From Pseudomonadota bacterium (GTDB lineage Bacteria > Chloroflexota > UBA5177 > JAJPKF01), in assembly GCA_021323865.1 (NCBI GenBank), contig JAJPKF010000017.1, positions 1 through 64,000 on the forward strand: a DNA stretch of 64,000 bases. The letters are read 5' to 3'. Under the pieces are notes generated by a model that searched no databases, was not told the origin of the DNA, and was given only the letters and a program-made list of their open reading frames with translations. Below are positions 1 to 8,902 of this stretch, piece by piece. The position numbers were made by a program, and so were the translations under genes. Position 1 is the first letter of the stretch. Each line of letters starts with the position of its first letter.

Positions 1-106
1 CAACGACCAGGACCGGGAAGGAGGTGCTGCTATAGTCCGATAATCGGCTGCGGCCACCTATGTACTTTTGGTGACCATCTCTGTGTACTTTTCGTGATCG
101 CTAACA
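1..106. mobile_element. Terminal end of an IS21-like insertion sequence (partial)
   Basis: Two near-identical 16-bp direct repeats lie here: TGTACTTTTGGTGACC at 61-76 and TGTACTTTTCGTGATC at 84-99. They are followed by a CA dinucleotide at 105-106. Read on the minus strand the end starts TGTTAGCGATCACGAAAAG. A TG...CA terminus with internally repeated transposase-binding blocks is typical of IS21-family (istA/istB) ends. The transposase genes would lie left of the window. The boundary at 106 is inferred because recognisable coding sequence of an interrupted gene starts immediately after it. The family assignment rests on memory of end sequences, so it is moderate. Confidence 0.55.
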
Positions 107-280
107 GTTGAGATGGAGCACGGCAGTCACGACCCGCAGACAGACGTGACCGGCAGCGATCCTCTCCTTACGGGCAAGATTGCGTGGGCGCATCTCAAGG
201 AGTTTCCCGACTACTATACTCGCCTCGACCGAATGGAAGCGGAGGCTCGGAGCTTCTGGGCGGGGAGACGAACTCAGTAG
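107..280 (+). pseudogene. 3' fragment of a DUF5661-family gene, cut by the insertion element
   Basis: An open frame too short for a normal gene call runs to TAG at 278-280, with an in-frame ATG at 113. It reads EMEHGSHDPQTDVTG near the start and HLKEFPDYYTRLDRMEAEA further on. This matches what I recall of the C-terminal half of the DUF5661 family: an EHG..DP.T.V segment, then TGKIA.AHL.EFPDYYTRL. The N-terminal half is missing and is replaced by the insertion-sequence end ending at about 106, with an in-frame stop at 95-97. No Shine-Dalgarno precedes the ATG. It is most likely a dead remnant. The function of the family is unknown. Confidence 0.6.
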
Positions 281-434
281 CGAATTGCCGCCACTCTCGC
301 ACCGCGCCATTTGCGCCGCCTCTGGCTCCTTCCCGTAAAGCGGAAGTACCTCGAGGGCGGCCTCATCAGGCCGGCGTCTCGGTCAGAATGAGTCAGAGTT
401 CGACGGACAGAATCGGTCAGGAGAGGTAAGACGG

Positions 435-1049
435 ATGGCTGAACCGGGGCTGCAACCTTCGACCAAACCAGCGGCGGCCCTTGCCGGGCCGTTCACGATC
501 CGGTCACTCGACGCCTCAACATGGCCGGCGTTCTCGGATCTGGTGGAGCGAAACAACGGAATTTATGGAGGGTGCTGGTGCATCGGGTACCACATCGAGT
601 ACCAGCGTGGCGTGAGCGATCCGCGCACCCTGAAGGAGCAACTGGTCCGGGAGGGTCGGGCGCACGCGGCCATGGTGTTTGACGAGCAGGGGCTCGCTCA
701 GGGCTGGTGCCAGTATGGCAGCCCGGAGGAGCTGGACCTCAAGCATCTCCGGGAGTACCGGAAGGACCCTCCGCCGCCGGCCCGGTGGCGGATCACCTGT
801 ATCTTTGTCGACAAGCGCCATCGCGGTCAGGGGATTGCGCGGGCGGCCGTCGAGGGCGCTCTGGAGCAGATCGCAGCCGCCGGGGGCGGACGCGTGGAAG
901 CCATCTCGGAGACGACCGCGGGCCGCGAGGCGCACAGCCGGTTCCTGTTCTCCGCCACCGTCGAGCTGTTCGAAGACCTGGGATTCCAGCGGGGCCGTCA
1001 GGTGGGTAAGCACGCCTGGATCGTCAGCAGGCACGTCGATCCGGCGTAG
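435..1049 (+). CDS. GNAT-family N-acetyltransferase
   Basis: A 204-residue protein with a GCN5-related acetyltransferase fold. The acetyl-CoA pyrophosphate-binding loop is visible as RHRGQGIARAAVEGAL at about residues 128-143, with the preceding beta strand ITCIFVD. The N-terminal half contains GGCWCIGYH, seen in a subgroup of uncharacterised GNAT proteins. The substrate cannot be told from sequence. The ATG at 435 follows a purine-rich stretch (AGGAGAGG) at suitable spacing. The gene stands alone between an insertion-element remnant and a gene on the opposite strand. Confidence 0.85.
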   Translation: MAEPGLQPSTKPAAALAGPFTIRSLDASTWPAFSDLVERNNGIYGGCWCIGYHIEYQRGVSDPRTLKEQLVREGRAHAAMVFDEQGLAQGWCQYGSPEELDLKHLREYRKDPPPPARWRITCIFVDKRHRGQGIARAAVEGALEQIAAAGGGRVEAISETTAGREAHSRFLFSATVELFEDLGFQRGRQVGKHAWIVSRHVDPA

Positions 1050-1137
1050 TCCAAAGCCATGTCAGGCCGGATGTTTGTGGGACCGCATCGGCGAATGCTC
1101 GGATGCCGGGCGGCCAGCCAATTCACGCATGGAGAGA

Positions 1138-1167
1138 GACGGGGCCGCGACCGATCGCGACCCCGTC
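1138..1167 (-). terminator. Hairpin downstream of the secreted repeat protein gene
   Basis: GACGGGG at 1138-1144 pairs with CCCCGTC at 1161-1167, and inside it CGCGA pairs with TCGCG around a CCGA loop. It lies just past the stop of the minus-strand gene ending at 1175. On that strand it is followed by TCTCTCC, a weak pyrimidine tail. It probably terminates or stabilises that transcript, and may also serve the convergent acetyltransferase gene. Confidence 0.55.
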
Positions 1168-1174
1168 CTGGTGC

Positions 1175-4087
1175 TCAGCTGACGGTGAAGGGCGACGTCA
1201 CCTTGATGAAGCTCGTCTGTCCCTTAGCCGTGAGCGTGTAGTTCCCCGACGCGAGCGAGGGAACCTTTTCGGTCTGGGAGATGTTGCCGTCGGCGTCGGC
1301 GACTGCGCTGGTCAGCGGGTCGCTACCCAGGGCGATGGAGACGGTCTCGCCGGGTGTGAAGCCCGAGCCGTTGACGGTGAAGGTCTGGCCGGGCGAATCG
1401 GAACTAGGAGTGGCCGATATCTGGGTGGCCACGACCGTCAGGGTGAAGTCGTACCGCGTGTAGACGATGTCGAGGAACTTTCCTCCGCTCAGGGCGACTC
1501 CACCGATGTTGGAGAACGTGCCGGTGCGAGACGAGGCAGTGAGCGGGGCGAGGGTGGTGCCGACGGGCTCGTTCAGGCTGCCGTCCACGAGGGTCAGGAT
1601 GCCGGCCAGGGTTGCGCCGCCGTTGGCGGCGATGCGTCCGAAGCTGCTGATGCCGGCGACCTGGGTGCTCCATCGGCCGGTCGGGTTCTGAGTGAAGCTG
1701 CCACCGAGGTTGAGGGTGGAACCGGCTCCGGTGGAGATGAGGCCCGCGTTGGTGAGGGGAACGGTGGTGGTGAGGTTGGACCCATTGGAGAGCCCCAGCA
1801 GCGCACCCGAGGCGATCGAGCCCAAGTTGCGCAGAGCGTTGGCGCCGTTCGAGTCGAGGAAGGAGCCGCCGCTGAGGGTGATGCTGGAGGCGTCGGCGAG
1901 GATGCCCTGGGCCGTCAGACCAGTGTCCCGGTCTGTGAAGGTGCCGGAGAGCAGATACTTGCCGCCCGTAAGGGTGCCACTGTTGCCGTCGTAGTTGGTC
2001 AGCGCCCCATTGAGGGCGAGGCCGTCGCCGGAGGCCACGTTTAGGGCGCCGTTGTTCGTTAGGTTGCCGTTGATCGCCGCCGAGCCGCCCGAGGGCACAA
2101 GGCTGGAGATCGTTCCGGTGTTGGTGAGTGTGCCGCTGTTGCCGATGTTGAATGCGACCGAGGGGTTGCCGCCGCAGATGCTCGGTCGGAGAGTGATGGC
2201 ACCGGCATTGGTCAGGCTGTCGGGCGTCGAGGCTGTGGAGGTCTGGCCACTTCCGCAGCCGTCCACCGGCTGGATGACGAGGTTCTGATGCGCTCCGAGG
2301 TTGCCCTGGACCGTGACATTGCCCTGGATCTCGATGGTGCCGGCGCCCGTACCCGTGTAATCGAGTGTCGGGTTGCTGAATGTGGCAGCCAGGGCGACGG
2401 CCGGCTGCGCGGGGTTGGCGCTCGAGGGGCTGATGGTGCCTGCGCCTTCTTGAAACGCGTTGTCGTTGTTCTCGATCTTCACGAAGCCGGCGTTGCTGTG
2501 ACCGGTGTTGACGATCGAGCCGCCCGTATCGTTGACGACCGTGGTGTCGGCGAAACTCGGAATGTCAAGGACCGCCCCGTCGGCCAGGTTGATCCGGCCG
2601 CCGTTGTCGAGGGTCAGGGGACTGCTGTTGCCGTTGTTGTAGATGACGTTGGTGTTGATGTCGATCGTGCCGCCCGAGTTGGTGATGTTGCCGGCCAGGA
2701 AACGGTTGATGGATGCACCCGTGCCAGGATCGACTTCCAGCGTTCCGGTATTGGTGAGGGTACCTCCGAGTGAGAACGCTTCGGTGCATGACCCGCACCC
2801 CGGTCCCTGGACCTCGGTCTGGGTGATGTCGCCGGCGTTGGTGAAGCTGGCGGCAGCCGTGACCGAGGTCGCCCCGGCACGGGTGTCGTTGGTTTCCATG
2901 GTGAGGTTCTGGCCGCTCGCGATGTCGCCCGTCAGCGAGCTGTTGCCCTCGAGGACGATGGAGCTGGCCCCGGTTCCCGTGTAGTTCAGCGTGGCGCCAT
3001 TGACGATGACCGCAGGACCGAGCGGATGGGGAACAGCGGGGCTTGTGGTGCCTCCACCCTGGTCGAACACGTTATTGCTGAACGGACTTACGTACACGAA
3101 GCCGGCGTTGCTGTGACCGCTATTGAGGATCGAGCCGCCGGTGTCGTTGATGATGGTGGTGCCGCCCATGAAGTTTTGCCCGCCGTCACCCAGAAACGTG
3201 CCGTCCCGAAGACTGATGGTGCCGGCGTTGTCGAGGGTGAGGGGATTGCTCTGGCTGTTGCCGTCGTTGTAGAAGGCGCTGAAGGCGACGGTGATGGTGC
3301 CGAGGTTGGTGAGGTTGCCCGATACGAAGACACAGGTGTTCTTGGAAGTACCCTGATCGGTCCGGATCTGGCCGCTGTTGGTCAGCGTCCCACCGATGCT
3401 CAGGTGCGTGGTGTTGTTGAGGGGAACGTTGTTTCCGTTGGAAACGCAGGAGCCCGTTCCACCCACCAGGTCCAGAAACCCGCCTGGGCCAATTGACCCA
3501 TCACCGGTGATGACCATGGTTCCGTCGGCGGAATCACAAAAGGAATCCGAGAATTGGGACTCCACGACCAGCCTTTCCGTTCCGGTGCTGGCGCCGAGAG
3601 TCAGGGCGGTAGCGCCGGGGGCCACGTCGCCCTGCCCGGGACAGAAGGTGGAGGGGCAGTCGCCGGCAGCGGTCACGGTGTAGGTGCCGGGAACGGTGAT
3701 GCACGCGCTCAGTCCCGGCTGGTTGTTGCCGAGGTCTATGAAGTCCGGGACGCCGTTCGTCCACTTGCTGGGATCGTACCAGCTGCCCGAGACGGCGGCC
3801 TTCCAGGACGTGTCACAGGTCGGAGCCTGGTTGGTCATGAAGTGACCGGGGCCGCCAACACGGGCGCCCAGGGTAGGGGCCAGACGGCTCGAGCGGCCCA
3901 CGCTGGCCGGCGCGGCGTGGGAGGTCGCGGCGTGACTGGCGCTGCTGCTCGAGCTGACCTGCCGAGGCATCCCGGATGCGTGGGCCAGCGCCTGACCGGC
4001 AACGGGCATCGTGGCCAGACCGAGGGATAGGGCCAGAGCCACCAGCACGGGTATGAATGAACCTCTGAGGGTGCGATGCTTGTGCAC
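1175..4087 (-). CDS. Large secreted beta-strand-repeat protein
   Basis: A 970-residue protein. The frame is open well upstream, but GTG at 4087 is chosen because AAGGAG precedes it and a signal peptide follows directly (basic HKHRTLRGS, a hydrophobic core, cleavage near AGQALA at about residue 35). The mature region is rich in Gly, Asn, Ser and Thr, with many short units of the LTNAGTI / LDNGGRINL type. This is the pattern of beta-helical, autotransporter-like passenger regions. A block around residue 309 (NDTGGSILNSGHSNAGFV) recurs around residue 515. The last 80 or so residues look like an Ig-like domain (FTVNGSGFTPGETV). No sortase motif or membrane anchor is seen. It is probably a surface or matrix protein of unknown ligand. 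Confidence 0.75.
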   Translation of the reverse strand: MHKHRTLRGSFIPVLVALALSLGLATMPVAGQALAHASGMPRQVSSSSSASHAATSHAAPASVGRSSRLAPTLGARVGGPGHFMTNQAPTCDTSWKAAVSGSWYDPSKWTNGVPDFIDLGNNQPGLSACITVPGTYTVTAAGDCPSTFCPGQGDVAPGATALTLGASTGTERLVVESQFSDSFCDSADGTMVITGDGSIGPGGFLDLVGGTGSCVSNGNNVPLNNTTHLSIGGTLTNSGQIRTDQGTSKNTCVFVSGNLTNLGTITVAFSAFYNDGNSQSNPLTLDNAGTISLRDGTFLGDGGQNFMGGTTIINDTGGSILNSGHSNAGFVYVSPFSNNVFDQGGGTTSPAVPHPLGPAVIVNGATLNYTGTGASSIVLEGNSSLTGDIASGQNLTMETNDTRAGATSVTAAASFTNAGDITQTEVQGPGCGSCTEAFSLGGTLTNTGTLEVDPGTGASINRFLAGNITNSGGTIDINTNVIYNNGNSSPLTLDNGGRINLADGAVLDIPSFADTTVVNDTGGSIVNTGHSNAGFVKIENNDNAFQEGAGTISPSSANPAQPAVALAATFSNPTLDYTGTGAGTIEIQGNVTVQGNLGAHQNLVIQPVDGCGSGQTSTASTPDSLTNAGAITLRPSICGGNPSVAFNIGNSGTLTNTGTISSLVPSGGSAAINGNLTNNGALNVASGDGLALNGALTNYDGNSGTLTGGKYLLSGTFTDRDTGLTAQGILADASSITLSGGSFLDSNGANALRNLGSIASGALLGLSNGSNLTTTVPLTNAGLISTGAGSTLNLGGSFTQNPTGRWSTQVAGISSFGRIAANGGATLAGILTLVDGSLNEPVGTTLAPLTASSRTGTFSNIGGVALSGGKFLDIVYTRYDFTLTVVATQISATPSSDSPGQTFTVNGSGFTPGETVSIALGSDPLTSAVADADGNISQTEKVPSLASGNYTLTAKGQTSFIKVTSPFTVS

Positions 4088-4386
4088 GATTTCTCCTTCT
4101 TGGTTGTTGGTTGGCTGCGTCTTGTGGGAACTGGAGGGTTGAATCGGGTGGTCAGCTGTAGGGAAGTCGACGCCGGGCGGACCGCGATGCCTTCGCTGGC
4201 GGCGCCCGAACTGGGTGGACAGATGGGACGGGAACGTCGAACGAGAGCTCATCGCCTCTGGATCCAGAGACCGGTTCGGGTGCCGGCGCCGGTCATCCGC
4301 AGGAGGTCGTGGCCGACACTCTAGCCCACGAGGCAGCTGCGCGCTTGCCCTTCGCGAGCAGATTTCCCGAGGCGGGCGGACCCCTC
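4088..4386. other. Intergenic region upstream of the secreted repeat protein
   Basis: About 300 bases between the GTG start at 4087 and the stop of the TusA-like gene at 4387. It holds the AAGGAG ribosome-binding site of the repeat-protein gene. I see no convincing promoter, RNA element or further gene. The frame of the repeat protein stays open through it, but the sequence there does not look like coding sequence. Confidence 0.5.
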
Positions 4387-4644
4387 TCATCGCTTCTTGA
4401 TCCAGAACCAGGTGCGATCGCCGTCGGCCGACATCTGGAAACAGTCGTGGCCAGTCTCCCGGCACCAGTTCAGAAGCTCAACGCAATGAGTCGGAGCCAG
4501 CGACGCAACCTCCAGCACGGCGCCGATGGTCAGCTCCTCAAGCCGCTCGGCGAGAAGTCCGCGAAGGACCGGCCACTCTGTGTCACCGGCATCAAGCATG
4601 GTGTGGGGCGCGAAGCCGGCCTGTGAGCTGTCATTCGCCCTCAT
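4387..4644 (-). CDS. TusA-like sulfurtransferase-fold protein lacking the active-site Cys
   Basis: An 85-residue protein. An upstream in-frame ATG exists at 4659, but GGGGGAGG sits 5 nt before the ATG at 4644, which fixes the start there. The C-terminal part (LNWCRETGHDCFQMSADGD, then WFWIKK) follows the TusA/SirA pattern of a small two-layer alpha/beta fold. In the family the N-terminal motif is CPxP with a catalytic Cys. Here the equivalent position reads EWPVLRGLL, so the Cys is replaced by Trp. A sulfur-carrier role is therefore unlikely; a regulatory or binding role is possible. Assignment rests on pattern similarity only. Confidence 0.6.
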   Translation of the reverse strand: MRANDSSQAGFAPHTMLDAGDTEWPVLRGLLAERLEELTIGAVLEVASLAPTHCVELLNWCRETGHDCFQMSADGDRTWFWIKKR

Positions 4645-5034
4645 GGGCGCCTCCCCCATTCGGTCCGGCTTCGCCGCGACCTCGTGATGTCATGCCGCCA
4701 TCGTATCCGGGTGTTGTTCCCAAAATGTTGCCGCAGAAAACTGCGCTCCGCTCGCGGCGGGAACAACACGGAACCAGCGTTGGGCAGCCGGGCTCTTCGG
4801 AGTCCGGGAGCCGCGACGGTTTCTGGGCTGCTCGGCCGGGTCGGCGGAGATCGCGGACGTCCCGCCGCGGCAGTCGGGCTGCACTAAGTGGGGAGCCTCC
4901 AGTGCCAAACCCCGCCTACTCGTGGCGGGGAGTCAGTCGGCAGCATGAGGGAGGGGCGTTGAAAGCCCGACAGCATCACCAAGACCGGGAATCGTTCCTC
5001 GGCGAACGGAGCTGAGCCGGCCGGCGGGCTCTCC
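4645..5034. other. Intergenic region with one hairpin
   Basis: About 390 bases between the TusA-like gene and the stop of the large regulator gene. Apart from the hairpin at 4910-4930 I see no gene or other structured element. Confidence 0.5.
4910..4930 (-). terminator. Probable terminator of the BTAD/AAA regulator gene
   Basis: CCCCGCC at 4910-4916 pairs with GGCGGGG at 4924-4930 around the loop TACTCGT. Read on the minus strand the stem is followed by TTTGG, a short T-run. It lies about 105 bases past the regulator's stop codon. Confidence 0.55.
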
Positions 5035-8000
5035 TTAGCGCGAAGGAGCAACCATACTCGGCTCGACCACGAGCCCCGTGAACCGAGCCGCCATGTGGTC
5101 GGCGCCCAAGTCGCCGAGAATCCTACGCGCCTTTGCGATGCAGTCCTGTTCCTGCTCCCGCTCCCCTTTGAGCCGATGGCGAATGGCCAACGCTCGAAGC
5201 GTTGTCACTTGACGCCACTGAAAGTTCATCGCCAGGCTGAGTGAGAGCGCCTCGCTCAGGGCCGCATCTGCTTCGTCCCATTTGCCCTGCAGCGTCAGCA
5301 CCTCACCGTGGCCACAGAGCGCCGCTTGGAGGTACAGCGTGATCTCGCCCGAACGGCAGCGTTCGACGGCATGGGCGGTCAGCTCCTCAGGCGGCACAGG
5401 CGCGATGGCAAGCCGGCCGGCGTTTCTCAACCGCTGCCAGACATTTGCCAGCGCCGGGAGCACGAAGAGCATATCGACCTGGTCCATCGTGCCCTCGTCG
5501 CCCTGGTTGAGCTTGTCGAGCGCCACAAGGCGCTCCAGCCGTTCGCGCGCCAGCTCGAGCCGGCCCTCCCAGATGTCCATTTCAGAGAGCCAGACGGCAG
5601 CGATGCGCAACACCTGGAGATCGCCCGCCTTGCGGCCAACTTCGATGGCAGACTGCAGCACACACGCGGCCTCCTCAAACTTGCCTTCGGCTTCCGTCAG
5701 CTGCCCGAGATAGGCATAAGCATAGGCGGTTTGTGAGGACGGCCCAAGTGCGTCGAGGCTGCGTACCCCCTCCTCGATGAGCGGGCGGGCAGCTCGGTAG
5801 TCGTTGAGAAAGAAGTGGGCCCGGCCAAGGGTGCAGGTATCGACGGCGATCAGAGCCGGGTCGCCCACCTTGCGGGCCGTTTCGAGGGCCCGCCGGGCAT
5901 AGTCCCTGTGCCGCTCGAAATCGCCGGCCAGCATCGCCCCCCAAGCCAGATTGTTCGTGGTCCTGGCCAGCGTGGGCAGGTCGGCGGCGGCCTCCAGCTC
6001 CGGCAAGGCCGCTCGGGCAACCATGTCCGCGTCCTTCAGGCGGCCCAAGAGGGCCAGGGCGGCGCCGCGTCGCGTCTCTGCCCGGGCGTGCAAGAGGTCT
6101 GCCCCGATCGCTCGGGCAACTGACGACGCCGATTCACTGGCCTCGAGCTGCTTCAGATAATCGCCGGCGGACAGGCAGAGATTCGCGAACGCCAGGTATG
6201 CTGTTGCCAGCTCTTCAGAGGGACCGAGGGCCGCCAGCGGTTCCAGAAGCGGCCGCAGCCGTTCGATGCCCTCCACTGCGTGCCCGCGCTGTGCGTGCAC
6301 GAGCGCCAGCTCCGCCGTCGCCCGCACTTCAGCTTCCAGATCGCCTTCTTGGCGGAATGCCTCCACGGCTTGGTCCAGCTCTTTGAGCGCCTCGTCTGTC
6401 TGCGCCGTGAGCGCCAATACACGGGCCAGCTTGACCCGCACTCGGGCGCCTTCGCGGGCCCGTCTGAGACGCTCAAACTGGGCGAGCGCCTCGACGTAGT
6501 AAGTAACCGCCAGCTCGTTTCCGTACACCGAGGCTGCTCGATCCCCCCCGCGTTCGAGAAAGACACTCGCTCGCTCGGCGTCCGCGCCACGCACGTAGTG
6601 ATGAGATAGAGCTTCCACGTCGTCGGGGTGGCTGCGTTCGATCGTCCGGGCCAAGGTAAGGTGCAAGTGGCGGCGACGGGTTGGTGAGATGCGCTGGTAC
6701 AGCGCTTCACGAAAGAGTGGGTGGCGGAAGCCGTACACCACGTCGCCTTCAGGCGACGGCCGCACCTCGACGATTCGAGTTTCCAGCGCTCGGTCCACGA
6801 CGTCCATGAGGGTCCCGGGCGAAAGCTCGGGCAGCAACTCCTCAATCGCGGTATTGACCACGGCAAACGGCCACTCCATCCCCGCGACCGCCGCCACCGT
6901 CAGGACATCCCACGCCCCATCGCCCAGCGCGTGGACGCGACCGACAACGAACTCTCGAACGCGCCGCGGGACGGTCAGGTCTCCCGTCCTCAGCGGACCA
7001 TCGTCGAGGGGCAACGCGGTCTGCCCAGACGTCAGCGGATCCTGGTTCTCTCGCTGAAGGGCGACGAGCTCGCTCGCGAAGAGGGCGTTGCCCCGAGAGA
7101 GCGCATACACCTGGTCGAGAAGGGCGGGATCCGGTTCGCGGCCGAGCATGGCACGCACCAGATGGTCACAATCCGTGCGCGCGAGTCGCAGCAGGTCGAC
7201 ACGCTGGTGAAGACCAGTCCGTGCGGCGCCTGCCATCCACTGAGCAAACCCGCCATTGCGGTCCACTGCCTCTTCGCGGTGAGTGCCCACGAGAAGCCAG
7301 CTCTGGTTGGCCGCCTCCCGCGAAAGGTAGTGAACCAGATGCAGCGTGGCCTGATCTGCCTCGTGAATGTCGTCGAGGACGAACAGAAGCGGCCGGTGAT
7401 CGGAGCCACTGGTGGCCAGCTCGCCAAGGAGCCGGACGACGCCGGAATAGAGCCGCCGGCACTCCTGATCCGGACTTGCCGATGGGCTCCGGTCGGCGAC
7501 AGCCTCGGACAGGATGGGGAGCAGGGAACAAACCTCGGGGAACCGCGCCCGGATGGCAGCACGCTCCGCCTCCGGTCGCCCGAGCAGGTGTGCCCGCAGG
7601 GCTTCGACAATCGGACCGTAGGCCATCTTGCCCTCTGACTCGTAGCTCGATCCCCACAGCACCAATGCCCCGTGCTCGGTGGCATCCTTGGCCACCTCCA
7701 ACAGCAGACGTGTTTTGCCCACGCCCGCCTCGCCTCCCACGAGGATGAGGCGCTGCTCGCCGCCCTCCAGGCTCCAGGTGCCTGGCTCGGCATGCAGGGC
7801 CGGCCCCGTACGTGGCTGGGGTAAGCCCTCGCTCTCGATACCCAGCCTTTGCAGCAAGATGGCCTTGGGACGCTCTCGCGCTATGAAGGGACCCTCAGGC
7901 AGCTGGGGCGCCGAGAACGGCAGGCTTGTCGACGAACGGCGCACCACCCCGGGCGACCCCGTCTCCAGGATCTCGGTATAGATCGCCGTCGTATCCGGAC

Positions 8001-8730
8001 TCGGGTCGGTGTCGAGCTCCCTTCGCAGAGCAGAGACGCAGGCCTCGTACTGACGCAGCGCTAGGTGCCGGCTGCCGCTCGCCGCATGCAGTCGCATGAG
8101 CCGCCCGTGGGCTTCCTCGTCCGTCGGATCCTCGCGCACCAAGCGCTGCAGCAGCGATGTCGCGGCACCGAGATCACTCTCGGCCTCGCGGAGGGAGGCC
8201 AGACCGCGTAGACCCCGTCGAAAGAGCATGGCCAGATCGTCCCGACGCGAAGCGGTCCAGTCCTCGTAAATATCTTCCGGGAGCAGTGGGCCGGTGTAGA
8301 GCGCAAGTGCGGCTTCGATGTCCGCAGGCGCCGATCCGGCCAAAGCTCGTTGCATGGCCTGGTCGAAGCAGTCGGCATCAATCCCCACGCGGTCCGTGTC
8401 CAGAGTGATAATGCCGCCGGAGAAGCGGAGGAGCCCCGAGTCGCGACTGCCGGCGGATTCCGGCTCGAGCGCCCGCCGAGCTAGGTGCAGCGCCTTCCGG
8501 AGGCTGCCATAGCCGGCGTCCGGGCTGAGCTCCGGCCACAGGAGTTCCTGAACTTGCTCCCGATGCATCCGGTGCTCGGAGGCAACCGCCAAGACCTTGA
8601 GGAGCCGCTTGGGTGTGGGGCGCTCCCATGCGGAATCGGGGATCGGCCGTCCTCCACGCTCGAGCGCGAAGCCCCCGAGCAGACGGAGGCGCAACGACGG
8701 TTGCGGTGAAGGATCCTCGTTGTGGCTCAT
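5035..8730 (-). CDS. BTAD-domain/AAA ATPase/TPR transcriptional regulator (AfsR/SARP-like)
   Basis: A 1231-residue signalling regulator. Residues about 10-100 form an OmpR-type winged helix (LRLRLLGGFALERGG... PTPKRLLKVLA), followed by a bacterial transcriptional activation domain to about 255. An NTPase module follows, with Walker A GGEAGVGKTR near residue 331 and Walker B LLFVLDD near 448. The C-terminal half (about 690-1200) is helical tetratricopeptide-like repeats rich in Ala, Leu and Glu. There is no C-terminal LuxR helix-turn-helix, so DNA binding must be N-terminal. Such proteins switch on secondary-metabolism or stress genes after sensing an unknown ligand through ATP and TPR modules. 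The start is ATG at 8730 with no clear Shine-Dalgarno. A perfect palindrome lies 31 nt upstream. Confidence 0.88.
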   Translation of the reverse strand: MSHNEDPSPQPSLRLRLLGGFALERGGRPIPDSAWERPTPKRLLKVLAVASEHRMHREQVQELLWPELSPDAGYGSLRKALHLARRALEPESAGSRDSGLLRFSGGIITLDTDRVGIDADCFDQAMQRALAGSAPADIEAALALYTGPLLPEDIYEDWTASRRDDLAMLFRRGLRGLASLREAESDLGAATSLLQRLVREDPTDEEAHGRLMRLHAASGSRHLALRQYEACVSALRRELDTDPSPDTTAIYTEILETGSPGVVRRSSTSLPFSAPQLPEGPFIARERPKAILLQRLGIESEGLPQPRTGPALHAEPGTWSLEGGEQRLILVGGEAGVGKTRLLLEVAKDATEHGALVLWGSSYESEGKMAYGPIVEALRAHLLGRPEAERAAIRARFPEVCSLLPILSEAVADRSPSASPDQECRRLYSGVVRLLGELATSGSDHRPLLFVLDDIHEADQATLHLVHYLSREAANQSWLLVGTHREEAVDRNGGFAQWMAGAARTGLHQRVDLLRLARTDCDHLVRAMLGREPDPALLDQVYALSRGNALFASELVALQRENQDPLTSGQTALPLDDGPLRTGDLTVPRRVREFVVGRVHALGDGAWDVLTVAAVAGMEWPFAVVNTAIEELLPELSPGTLMDVVDRALETRIVEVRPSPEGDVVYGFRHPLFREALYQRISPTRRRHLHLTLARTIERSHPDDVEALSHHYVRGADAERASVFLERGGDRAASVYGNELAVTYYVEALAQFERLRRAREGARVRVKLARVLALTAQTDEALKELDQAVEAFRQEGDLEAEVRATAELALVHAQRGHAVEGIERLRPLLEPLAALGPSEELATAYLAFANLCLSAGDYLKQLEASESASSVARAIGADLLHARAETRRGAALALLGRLKDADMVARAALPELEAAADLPTLARTTNNLAWGAMLAGDFERHRDYARRALETARKVGDPALIAVDTCTLGRAHFFLNDYRAARPLIEEGVRSLDALGPSSQTAYAYAYLGQLTEAEGKFEEAACVLQSAIEVGRKAGDLQVLRIAAVWLSEMDIWEGRLELARERLERLVALDKLNQGDEGTMDQVDMLFVLPALANVWQRLRNAGRLAIAPVPPEELTAHAVERCRSGEITLYLQAALCGHGEVLTLQGKWDEADAALSEALSLSLAMNFQWRQVTTLRALAIRHRLKGEREQEQDCIAKARRILGDLGADHMAARFTGLVVEPSMVAPSR

Positions 8731-8761
8731 AGTTGTGAGCTAGCCGCTGTCTCGGAGAAGC

Positions 8762-8793
8762 CTAATGCTGCTGTCGATTGGCAGCAGCATTAG
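8762..8793. promoter_or_regulatory. 12-bp perfect inverted repeat upstream of the BTAD regulator
   Basis: CTAATGCTGCTG at 8762-8773 and CAGCAGCATTAG at 8782-8793 are perfect complements around an 8-nt spacer. The element lies 31 nt before the regulator's start codon and about 110 nt past the stop of the kinase-like gene on the same strand. On the minus strand no T-run follows the stem, so a terminator is less likely than an operator or a 5'-UTR hairpin. Autoregulation by the BTAD protein is inference. Confidence 0.5.
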
Positions 8794-8902
8794 TGTATTC
8801 CCCAGCGCAACAGTTGTCGTCCTCCGACGGACATCTTACCGAAACAGGCGCATGCGCGCAAATGTGTGGCACAGCCGGGAGTCGAGGGAGCCGGTCCGAC
8901 AC

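Noticed and set aside
8762-8793. The palindrome as an intrinsic terminator of the kinase gene
   Set aside because: Neither strand has a T-run after the stem. An operator or leader hairpin fits better.
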